This document shows positions 1-6,015 of a stretch of 7,868 bases of DNA, one piece after another. The notes beneath the pieces were generated by a model that saw only the letters and a list, made by a program, of their open reading frames with translations, had not been told where the DNA came from and did no database searches. The stretch covers positions 1 through 7,868 of the forward strand of contig SLFV01000028.1 of NCBI GenBank assembly GCA_007124075.1. The letters are read 5' to 3'. The DNA is from Roseimaritima sp. (GTDB lineage Bacteria > Planctomycetota > Planctomycetia > Pirellulales > Pirellulaceae). The stretch's first letter is position 1. The number at the start of each line of letters is the position of its first letter. Both the position numbers and the translations under genes were made by a program.

Positions 1-57
1 ACGAAAAAACCGGATGGACCTTTTTTCATCCCTAGCTAAGCGATCGGCTCGCGTCCG

Positions 58-108
58 TTTCCCACGTCGCTCCTGAGAAAAACCGACACGTCGGCAGGCG
101 ATGGGAAA
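58..108 (+). other. Nested inverted repeats in the leader of the cation exporter gene
   Basis: An outer pair TTTCCCA (58-64) / TGGGAAA (102-108) encloses a CGC/GCG pair (68-70 / 98-100) and an inner hairpin CCGAC-AC-GTCGG (83-94). The block lies about 50 bases upstream of the exporter start, so it could be a structured 5' leader or a DNA-binding palindrome. It does not match the conserved core of the yybP-ykoY manganese riboswitch that I would look for before a Mn exporter. Bases 1-57 show no convincing gene end or promoter. Confidence 0.3.
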
Positions 109-158
109 GATTCAGCTTGAATTGCTTGCTGCCGTGATTCTCCTGGAAATCCGTTCCG

Positions 159-1064
159 TTGAATGATTCGACAACCACCAACAATCGCGCCGACGTCTAC
201 CAGGAAGCGAACGCCACAGCAGGCTGGGGTTTAATTGCCAATGTGGTCCTGGCGATTTTGAAACTAGCCGGTGGGGTCTTGACGGGGTCGGTGGCGTTGG
301 TAGCCGATGCGGTTAACTCCATCGGCGACATCGCCAGCGCGTTTGCCATCCGTGGTGCTTTGCAGGTGGCTCAGCGAGAAGAAGACGAGGAGCACCCCTA
401 CGGTCACAGCAAGGCCGAATCGATTGCTGGTTTGAGCATCGCCTTGCTGGTGGTTTTTTCCGCGTTGGCATTGGCTCTAGAAACCGCGCGACGTTGGGGC
501 GAAAAAACCGCTCCGCCTCCACTACTTGCCGCGATCATTGCGGGTATCTGTGCGGTGACCAAGGAGATGCTGTATCACATCACCACGCGCGTTGCCGATC
601 GTCTGCAGTCCGCGTCGTTACGCGCGATCGGGTGGGATCATCGCAGCGATGCAATGGCGTCTGCAGCGATCGCGTTGGCATTGTGGGCTGCACCCCATTT
701 GGGACCATTGGCAAATGTGATCGATCAAATCGCGGCAATTTTGGTGTGCGGATTCTTGGTCATCGTGGGCGGACGATTGTTCGCACGTACCGCTGCGGAG
801 TTGATGGATCAACAGGCAGACCGGGCGACCGTCGAACAGATTCGAAAGGCATCCCAACAGGTAAACGGTGTCAGCGATGTGGAAAAACTGCGGGCACGCA
901 AGAGTGGCTTGGAGTTTTTTGTGGAGATTCACGTCCAAGTCGAAGGGCATTTGACCGTTAGTGAGGGGCACCGCATTGGGCATGCGGTCAAAGACCAAAT
1001 CATGTTGCAAATGCCACGCGTTCGCGATGTGCATGTTCATGTGGAGCCGCATGAATCGCCCTGA
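159..1064 (+). CDS. Cation diffusion facilitator (CDF) transporter, probable Mn(II)-type exporter
   Basis: A 301-residue inner-membrane metal/proton antiporter that would export a divalent cation from the cytoplasm. Six hydrophobic segments are visible at roughly residues 22-44, 46-66, 88-108, 119-134, 165-179 and 186-205, followed by a soluble C-terminal domain (about 210-301) ending in HVHVEPH, as CDF proteins do. The loop HPYGHSKAE (79-87) is the family's TM2-TM3 signature. The transport-site positions read N53-x3-D57 in TM2 (ADAVNSIGD) and D160-x3-D164 in TM5 (WDHRSD). This N-D/D-D set is that of MntE-type manganese exporters, not the His/Asp sets of zinc members such as CzcD or YiiP. The start is a TTG: an in-frame TGA at 135-137 lies upstream with no ATG or GTG between, and the next in-frame start would cut into TM1. 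The Shine-Dalgarno is weak. The gene is convergent with the next one, 23 bases apart. The family is certain; the metal is inferred. Confidence 0.93.
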   Translation: MNDSTTTNNRADVYQEANATAGWGLIANVVLAILKLAGGVLTGSVALVADAVNSIGDIASAFAIRGALQVAQREEDEEHPYGHSKAESIAGLSIALLVVFSALALALETARRWGEKTAPPPLLAAIIAGICAVTKEMLYHITTRVADRLQSASLRAIGWDHRSDAMASAAIALALWAAPHLGPLANVIDQIAAILVCGFLVIVGGRLFARTAAELMDQQADRATVEQIRKASQQVNGVSDVEKLRARKSGLEFFVEIHVQVEGHLTVSEGHRIGHAVKDQIMLQMPRVRDVHVHVEPHESP

Positions 1065-1069
1065 GGTTA

Positions 1070-1088
1070 GTAACGCAAACGCGGTTGC
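1070..1088. terminator. Possible bidirectional stem-loop between convergent genes
   Basis: GTAACGC (1070-1076) can pair with GCGGTTGC (1081-1088), giving about seven pairs with one bulge, one wobble and an AAAC loop. It fills the 23-base gap between the exporter stop and the DUF4159 gene stop. There is no T-run on either side, so it is not a canonical intrinsic terminator; position is the main argument. Confidence 0.25.
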
Positions 1089-3424
1089 TACTGCTGCATC
1101 GCATACAAGATTAAATTGATTCCGATTTTCGCCGCGTCAGCCGTCGCGTAGCCGGGGCACTGAATCGAATTAGGACTCTCCAGTGCACAGCTGAGGTCAT
1201 AGGGAGAAAGGAATGCGACGTGGAATCCGTCGCGGGTGGCGGATTCAATTACCGGCGCCGACGCGCGTTGATTGATACTGACCCCCGTTGGGCCGACGGT
1301 CGGCTGCCGCAACGTCACCGCAGACAAGTCATGACCGAATTGCGCTGTAAATGCGGGGTGATCGGCTGGCATCGGTTGAAGGGGGCTGTCGGGAAAGACT
1401 GCCAACCACTGCTCGCGGAAGGCTTTTGCAAACGCTTCGCTGCCGCAAATACTGTCCGCTAGGACGATGCCGCCATTTTCCACAAAGACCCGGAGTTCTT
1501 TTCTTTGGGTTTCGTCCAATTCAAATGCGGTGCGCCCGTGAATCCAAAGGATCGGATAGGGTTCCAGTTCGGTTGCCACAAGTGGCACGTCCTCTTCCAC
1601 CAGGCCGACACGAACCGGGAACTTTTGTTGCAGCCACCTCAGCAGGTTGGGAAGCGCACGGCGGGCGTCCTCGCTACCGGCCTGTAAATCAAGCCGCGGG
1701 ACCTGAAGGACATTGCGACGTTGCCCCGAATCGATTTCGTCCAGGAGGATTGATTTGGTTTCCAACTTCTCCTTCAGTTCCCTGCCTGTGGCGTAAGCGA
1801 TGATATTTTGTCCCAACTGCAACGCCGCGGCAGTTTCCGCACGGACCGCAGCGGAGGCAATTTCGCGCTGCCCGGTTGGATCGCTGACCTCCCAGCGACA
1901 GGCCAAACTTTGCGGCGAATAGAACACCGCGGTGCGGCAGCAAGCCTGAACTCCGTACAGCCAATACTTTTCGCCCAACCGAGCCGGCAGCACCCGCCCC
2001 TCGGCAAACCACACGGGATGTTCTGGTGGCAACCTTTCGATGGGGGAATTGGGATACCAATCAGAACAGATCTGCTGCACGCTCCGTTCAAACGCTGTTG
2101 CGTCACCGCAACCTCGGCCCGCATTGGCCTCAAACAGAATGCAGCCACCCTGGTCGACGTAAGCTTTCAGCGTGGCCCGGCGATCGGCATCCCAGTCCAA
2201 CGCCCCGCTGCCGCTGACCAATAGGACTGGGGCCTGCAAAAGATCCTCGCTGGTCGCGGTACCCATGCGAATCGTTTGCCAGGTTAAATCGCGTCCCCAA
2301 GCCCGTTCCACATGGCGGACCAACTGCTGCGGGCCGCCCGGGTGTTGTTGCCATGGCTCCGCCTGTTCCTCTGTGCCGTGCTGCAATCGACCAAGCACCA
2401 CCTGACGCTTGCCTTTGGCCAAAAACAGCAAAGCGAACGAGGTCGTAACGTTGGGATCGGTTTCACCAAAACCACGGCCGCGCCAGCGATTTTGAAACGG
2501 ATCTTGGACACGCACTAAAAATTCGGCACCCGCACGGTACCAATCATGATCGCCAATCATCCGCCGCCCCGTCATCCGCCCGACACGTTCCAAGGCATAC
2601 AAATAATAAAACTGCGAAAAACCACTCTGCGACCCCGGGTGCGTCTCCACACTGAACCGCTTGGCTAACCACTGGATCCCGCGTTCGATCGGATCCTCTT
2701 CCTGGGAGGTTGAGCCACAACACAGCACAAAATCACCTTCGATGCGGGCGTCGCCGTGACTCAGGAAACCTTGGCAGATCACCAGCGACGCAATTCCCGC
2801 ACAAGTCATGCTGCCTCGGGTCGCCCCTCCCCCTTCGTAGGACCAACCTCCGTCGTTGCGTTGGGTCTGCGCCCAGTAGCGATGCGCACGCTGCATGACC
2901 TCGGGTTGAACACGGACCCCGCGTTGCTCCGCAGCCCCCAAGGCCAAGACGGCGAACTGTGCATTGGAGGGGTCGCCGATTCCTAGACTGCTGCTGGAAC
3001 GATAGGTCCAATCGCCCCGCGGAAGCTGCGAATCCTCCAGCCAGCGGACATTTCGATTGATGATGCCCAAATCGGCCGCCGAGCCGACTTCGCACAGTAC
3101 CAGGGTCTGCAATGCGACAGAGTAAGTTTCGTTGGGATCCAGGCTCCGCAGGTACCGCAGCGCTTTCTTGATTGCGGGGTCATCCACGGGCACCCCACTG
3201 TTAATTAACGCCAGCGTGCAAAGCGACGACATCCCGCCGGTCTGACCGGCGTACTCCGGCCAGCGGCCATCGTCTTGTTGCGTTGAACGGAGGTACTGTA
3301 TTCCACCCTTAATCGCCCGCTGTACCTGGGCAGCCGTGACCGAACCTTGCGCGGCAACGTGGTTCCAAGGCAAACTGACAGCGATCAAGAGCAGGTTGCC
3401 GATGGTTCGGTAACAAACAGACAT
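1088..3424 (-). CDS. Secreted protein with terpene-cyclase-like repeats and two tandem DUF4159 domains
   Basis: A 778-residue protein. Residues 1-25 form a signal peptide (R6, hydrophobic core 8-19, cleavage likely after VAA before Q26), so it should be exported. Residues about 30-345 resemble the alpha/alpha-toroid of prenyltransferases and squalene cyclases: QW-like motifs QQDDGRW (49-55) and QRNDGGW (188-194), helical repeats around GGMSSLCTLALINSG (63-77), and a later TTSFALLFLAKG (327-338). The catalytic DxDD of squalene-hopene cyclases is not evident, so enzyme activity is not implied. Two DUF4159 modules follow, at about 365-548 and 578-778. They align with each other: LKAYVDQGGCILFEANAG (419-436) against LRVFVENGGIVLADSICG (644-661), and FYSPQSLACRWE against FLSPYDLSCALE. 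The start ATG has AGG about 8 bases upstream. Proteins of this architecture are common in planctomycetes and often lie near MoxR genes, as here (divergent MoxR); their role is unknown. The vicinal cysteines at 235-236 and 495-496 are unusual for an exported protein. Confidence 0.9.
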   Translation of the reverse strand: MSVCYRTIGNLLLIAVSLPWNHVAAQGSVTAAQVQRAIKGGIQYLRSTQQDDGRWPEYAGQTGGMSSLCTLALINSGVPVDDPAIKKALRYLRSLDPNETYSVALQTLVLCEVGSAADLGIINRNVRWLEDSQLPRGDWTYRSSSSLGIGDPSNAQFAVLALGAAEQRGVRVQPEVMQRAHRYWAQTQRNDGGWSYEGGGATRGSMTCAGIASLVICQGFLSHGDARIEGDFVLCCGSTSQEEDPIERGIQWLAKRFSVETHPGSQSGFSQFYYLYALERVGRMTGRRMIGDHDWYRAGAEFLVRVQDPFQNRWRGRGFGETDPNVTTSFALLFLAKGKRQVVLGRLQHGTEEQAEPWQQHPGGPQQLVRHVERAWGRDLTWQTIRMGTATSEDLLQAPVLLVSGSGALDWDADRRATLKAYVDQGGCILFEANAGRGCGDATAFERSVQQICSDWYPNSPIERLPPEHPVWFAEGRVLPARLGEKYWLYGVQACCRTAVFYSPQSLACRWEVSDPTGQREIASAAVRAETAAALQLGQNIIAYATGRELKEKLETKSILLDEIDSGQRRNVLQVPRLDLQAGSEDARRALPNLLRWLQQKFPVRVGLVEEDVPLVATELEPYPILWIHGRTAFELDETQRKELRVFVENGGIVLADSICGSEAFAKAFREQWLAVFPDSPLQPMPADHPAFTAQFGHDLSAVTLRQPTVGPTGVSINQRASAPVIESATRDGFHVAFLSPYDLSCALESPNSIQCPGYATADAAKIGINLILYAMQQ

Positions 3425-3454
3425 GATGAAACCTGGACGATACGGACAACGCGA

Positions 3455-3470
3455 ACAAAAAATTTTTTGT
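3455..3470. promoter_or_regulatory. 16-bp perfect A/T palindrome upstream of the DUF4159 gene
   Basis: ACAAAAAATTTTTTGT is perfectly self-complementary and lies 31 bases before the ATG of the - strand DUF4159 gene. It is the most A/T-rich stretch nearby and would be intrinsically bent. It could be a promoter-proximal operator or simply an A-tract; no known regulator consensus is claimed. Confidence 0.35.
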
Positions 3471-3546
3471 ATTTAGGAACGATTCGACACTAAATGGGGC
3501 CACTCGGCACCGCCCCCTGATTCACCCTATCCCCGCGACCGGCCTT

Positions 3547-3590
3547 GCGGTGGGTGGAAGAGGCATCCACGGCGACGTCATTTCCGAACC
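3547..3590 (-). repeat. Dispersed repeat, copy 1
   Basis: Read on the - strand this begins GGTTCGGAAATGACGTCGCC and ends CCCACCGC. It matches the segment at 6015-5974: the first 26 bases agree at 22 positions, and the 3' end CCCACCGC is identical, with a short indel between. Two such related segments in unrelated intergenic regions point to a genome-wide repeat family. A hairpin (3523-3556) overlaps its 3' end. Confidence 0.6.
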
Positions 3591-3685
3591 GTCCCCCGTA
3601 GGTGTGGCCGAGGAAGACCTGCACCAAAATCAGCGCCTGACTACGCTTCATCCTAGCAGCCCTACAATCACCGCGCCAGGTATCG

Positions 3686-3713
3686 TTGCTTGTTCGGCCG
3701 ACAGTCGTAAGAT
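3686..3713 (+). promoter_or_regulatory. Possible weak sigma70-like promoter for the MoxR gene
   Basis: TTGCTT (3686-3691) and TAAGAT (3708-3713) are separated by 16 bases, about 110 bases before the chosen MoxR start. Match to the consensus is only moderate, and planctomycete promoters are poorly defined, so this is a guess guided by position. Confidence 0.2.
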
Positions 3714-3823
3714 AGTGACTGATCAGTTCGATGGTTTTCGGTCACTTGCAGGGAAGTCCGCCACGGAGGCTCCCACTGGCAGAAACTCACAACAGGCTTG
3801 TCATTCAACCTCAATGGAACCCC

Positions 3824-4861
3824 ATGACTGACCCTCCCCACCCACCCGCGGGAAAATCTCGCAACCTGGGAGAAGTGTTGCGCGAATTTTCGCAGCATCA
3901 GCAAAAGATGCGTGCCGAACTAGCAAAGGTGATCATTGGTCAAAGCGAGGTGATCGAGCAATTGCTAGCGGCGGTTTTTACGCGCGGTCACTGCCTGTTG
4001 GAGGGAGTCCCGGGTTTGGCCAAAACCTTGATGGTCAGTTCGTTGGCAAGCATTCTGGACGTAGGCTTCAAGCGGATTCAGTTCACACCCGATCTGATGC
4101 CGTCCGATATCACAGGGACGCAAGTCCTGGAAGAAGACGAAGCGGGAAAACGATCGTTTCGTTTTGTGGAAGGTCCGATCTTCACGAATATTCTCCTGGC
4201 GGACGAAATCAACCGAACTCCCCCCAAAACCCAGGCTGCGTTACTGCAAGCGATGCAGGAACGTCAGGTATCCGTCGGTCGCGAGACCTTTGACCTGCCC
4301 GAACCATTCTTCACGATTGCCACCCAGAATCCAATTGAACAGGAGGGCACCTATCCGTTGCCCGAGGCCCAACTGGATCGGTTCATGTTCAACATCAAGG
4401 TTGGTTATCCCACCGCCGAGGAGGAGGAGCAGATCCTGACCGCGACCACACGAGGCGAACGCGAAACTCCCAATAAAGTTCTTTCTGGACGAGCGATTCT
4501 GAATATTCAAAAACTGGTCGACAGTGTCGCGGTCAGCCCGTTGGTGATCCGCTACGCGGCGCAATTGGTGCGGGCGACTCGTCCAGCCGATCCAACGGCA
4601 CCACCCTATGTCCGGGAATTGATCGACTGGGGAGCGGGGCCGCGAGCGGGGCAAAACTTGATCGCTGCGGGAAAGGCGCTGGCGGCAATGGATGGTCGGT
4701 TTAGCGTGGCACCGGAGGATGTCCAGAGGATGACGATCCCGGTACTGCGACATCGGATTGCCACAAACTTCCAGGCTCAAGCCGAAGGGATGGCCACAGA
4801 CGATATCATTGCCAAGCTTACTGCCGACATCGAGGTCCCAACGCCCGAAAAATTTGGCTAG
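3824..4861 (+). CDS. MoxR-family AAA+ ATPase
   Basis: A 345-residue cytoplasmic AAA+ ATPase. Walker A GVPGLAKT is at 61-68 and Walker B ILLADEINR at 123-131 (D127, E128). The family signature between Walker B and sensor 1 follows: TPPKTQAALLQAMQERQVSV, then TQNPIEQEGTYPLPEAQLDRF (sensor 1 around N169, arginine-finger region around R186). A C-terminal lid covers about 245-345. MoxR proteins act as chaperone-like ATPases that help mature or insert metal centres and partner proteins with von Willebrand A domains. I chose the ATG at 3824 because the product then has the usual MoxR length and GGAA lies 4 bases upstream. The in-frame ATG at 3731 would add 31 residues with no family similarity. The gene is divergent from the DUF4159 gene and convergent with the LRR gene. 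The DUF58 and VWA genes that usually follow MoxR are absent, so its partner is not visible here. Confidence 0.95.
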   Translation: MTDPPHPPAGKSRNLGEVLREFSQHQQKMRAELAKVIIGQSEVIEQLLAAVFTRGHCLLEGVPGLAKTLMVSSLASILDVGFKRIQFTPDLMPSDITGTQVLEEDEAGKRSFRFVEGPIFTNILLADEINRTPPKTQAALLQAMQERQVSVGRETFDLPEPFFTIATQNPIEQEGTYPLPEAQLDRFMFNIKVGYPTAEEEEQILTATTRGERETPNKVLSGRAILNIQKLVDSVAVSPLVIRYAAQLVRATRPADPTAPPYVRELIDWGAGPRAGQNLIAAGKALAAMDGRFSVAPEDVQRMTIPVLRHRIATNFQAQAEGMATDDIIAKLTADIEVPTPEKFG

Positions 4862-4879
4862 TGGTGCGTCACGCCGGTT

Positions 4880-4952
4880 GTTAAGGGGGCAGTAGTCAAT
4901 TGCCGGAACGGTCCTTCGGGTGCTTCGCACAATTGACTCCTGACCCCTTAAC
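4880..4952. repeat. Large imperfect palindrome (REP/MITE-like) between convergent genes
   Basis: Two 23-base arms, 4880-4902 and 4930-4952, are inverted copies with only two mismatches. The outer ends read GTTAAGGGG and CCCCTTAAC; the inner ends read AGTCAATTG and CAATTGACT. The 27-base centre carries a smaller hairpin, GTGC-TTC-GCAC (4920-4930). The arms fill most of the 113-base gap between the MoxR and LRR stop codons, so the transcript could fold into a strong hairpin in either direction and stop both transcripts. The size and the motif GGGGTCAGGAGTCA on one arm resemble extragenic palindromes mobilised by REP-associated transposases (inference). No T-run follows. Confidence 0.75.
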
Positions 4953-4974
4953 CCTAACCGAACTGCCCCCCGTG

Positions 4975-5862
4975 TTAATGGCCGCTGTGGTGGGAGTGTT
5001 TACGGGGGTCATTGTCGTGATGCTGTTGATTGATATGAACGTGCAACTGCGGGTGATTCCTGAAAACCCAGCTCCACCCTTCATCGGTCACTGCGGCACC
5101 GTCAAGGTAAAGCGATTCCAGATTTGGCATTGTGGCCAACAATTCAACCCCATTGTCATTAATCGGCAGATCGATCAGGTGGACCGCGCGTAGCGAGGTC
5201 AAATCAGCAATGGCTCTCGCAAAATTGGGACTAGGACGCGAACTGCCCAGCCGCAGTCCACGCAAGACGGGCAGCGACTGCAATGCGGTGATCCCGTCGG
5301 GGGTGCATGCCGATTGCGGCAGGTTCAGGTAACGCAGCGAGCTGATGCGTGCGATCGCCTGCAACCCTTGGTCGGTAATCGGTGAATGACGCAATCGCAA
5401 CTCGTGCAAACTGGGCAGGGTCGTCAATACATCCAGCCCCGAATCGCTGATTTCTCCGGCGTCAATTTGTAAGCTTTCCACTATTTTGTTTCCCGCCAGC
5501 CTTTGGAGGTCGGCGTCGGTCAGCGGAGCGTCCACGATCCGAATGGCAGTTGTTTCTCCACGCCCCACCGCAGCCAGCGATTCCTGCAATAACTGAGCTC
5601 CCGAGACCTGCGATGCGACCGGGGCCTTGTCTGCAGCAAACCGCCCACTCAGGATGATCCCAAGGATCAGCGTCATCAAGATTAGCAGTATCGTTAACGC
5701 TATCCCCGCGAGCAGGTTTCGGCGTTGCTGAGCCCAAGAAACTAGGTTATTTCCCCGCAGATCAGGCGAAGACGAGGCTTCCGACGATTCACCGGGGGGG
5801 ACTGCAGGGTTGCTGGTCATTGCTGGCGTGGGCGCCTGGTTGGTGTTGCTTTCTTTTGTCAT
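4975..5862 (-). CDS. Membrane-anchored leucine-rich-repeat protein with histidine-rich C-terminus
   Basis: A 295-residue protein. Residues 1-40 are polar and rich in S, T, P, N and A. One transmembrane helix follows at about 49-72, preceded by QQRR (45-48), which predicts a cytoplasmic N-terminus and an exported C-terminal domain. Residues about 105-275 hold around six degenerate leucine-rich repeats of the TD-x-GL-x-x-L type, for example ISDSGLDVLTTLPSLHELRL (138-157), ITDQGLQAIARISSLRYLNL (162-181) and INDNGVELLATMPNLESLYL (234-253). The chain ends with eight histidines in its last 23 residues (LHVHIN, then HHDNDPRKHSHHSGH at 281-295), a plausible metal-binding tail. LRR proteins of this type are abundant in planctomycetes and usually have unknown binding roles. 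The ATG at 5862 has CAGG about 9 bases upstream; codon 15 is an alternative ATG. It lies 140 bases downstream of the metal permease on the same strand, with a palindromic repeat between. Architecture is clear, function unknown. Confidence 0.88.
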   Translation of the reverse strand: MTKESNTNQAPTPAMTSNPAVPPGESSEASSSPDLRGNNLVSWAQQRRNLLAGIALTILLILMTLILGIILSGRFAADKAPVASQVSGAQLLQESLAAVGRGETTAIRIVDAPLTDADLQRLAGNKIVESLQIDAGEISDSGLDVLTTLPSLHELRLRHSPITDQGLQAIARISSLRYLNLPQSACTPDGITALQSLPVLRGLRLGSSRPSPNFARAIADLTSLRAVHLIDLPINDNGVELLATMPNLESLYLDGAAVTDEGWSWVFRNHPQLHVHINQQHHDNDPRKHSHHSGH

Positions 5863-5907
5863 CGTATCAAACCTGCGTGCACTGAACCAATAATGCTGCC
5901 ACGGAGC

Positions 5908-6015
5908 GGTTCGGAAATCACTTGGGCTTCTCCTTGCCCCTCTCCGCCACGCATCTCGCTGGCTGGTCGCTTCGCGGTGGGAGAGAATTATCGAGGGCGA
6001 CGTTATTTCTGAACC
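5908..6015. repeat. Dispersed repeat, copy 2, with inverted end arms
   Basis: The right part (5974-6015, read on the - strand) matches the repeat at 3590-3547. The left end, GGTTCGGAAAT (5908-5918), is an exact inverted match to the start of copy 1 and nearly matches the right end of this element, so the whole segment is a palindrome of about 108 bases. Inside, CTCTCC (about 5940-5945) can pair with GGGAGAG (5979-5985). The element fills most of the permease-LRR gap and overlaps the last codons of the permease, including its TAA. Confidence 0.6.

Larger units (their letters stand above)
3425..3823. other. Divergent intergenic region between the DUF4159 and MoxR genes
   Basis: A 399-base region that must hold the promoters of both divergent genes. 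Visible content: the A/T palindrome at 3455-3470, a hairpin (CACCC 3523-3527 with GGGTG 3552-3556, and CCGC 3533-3536 with GCGG 3547-3550), one copy of a dispersed repeat (3547-3590), and a weak sigma70-like pair for the MoxR gene. Open frames crossing it are short and low in coding character; the longest on the - strand (3651-3490, 53 codons) is discussed under findings. No RNA gene is recognised. Confidence 0.6.

Noticed and set aside
12..31. Hairpin GGATG...CATCC with a T-run in the loop as a terminator of an upstream gene
   Set aside because: The stem is only 5 bp and the T-run is in the loop, not after the stem; no gene end is identifiable upstream.
58..108. yybP-ykoY manganese riboswitch before the exporter
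   Set aside because: The conserved loop sequences of that riboswitch are not found; only generic inverted repeats are visible.
618..1052. 144-codon open frame antisense to the CDF gene
   Set aside because: It lies wholly inside a confidently identified gene and has no domain-like composition; it is a shadow frame.
3731..3823. Upstream ATG that would extend the MoxR protein by 31 residues
   Set aside because: The added residues show no MoxR similarity; the ATG at 3824 gives the family's usual length and has GGAA 4 bases upstream.
3550..3831. 93-codon + strand open frame in the divergent intergenic region
   Set aside because: It overlaps a repeat, a hairpin and the MoxR start, has no recognisable domain, and no ribosome binding site at a useful distance.
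4241..4930. 229-codon open frame antisense to the MoxR gene
   Set aside because: It mirrors conserved MoxR codons (Walker B to the C-terminus), has a low-complexity R/H/P-rich product, and starts inside the 4880-4952 palindrome.
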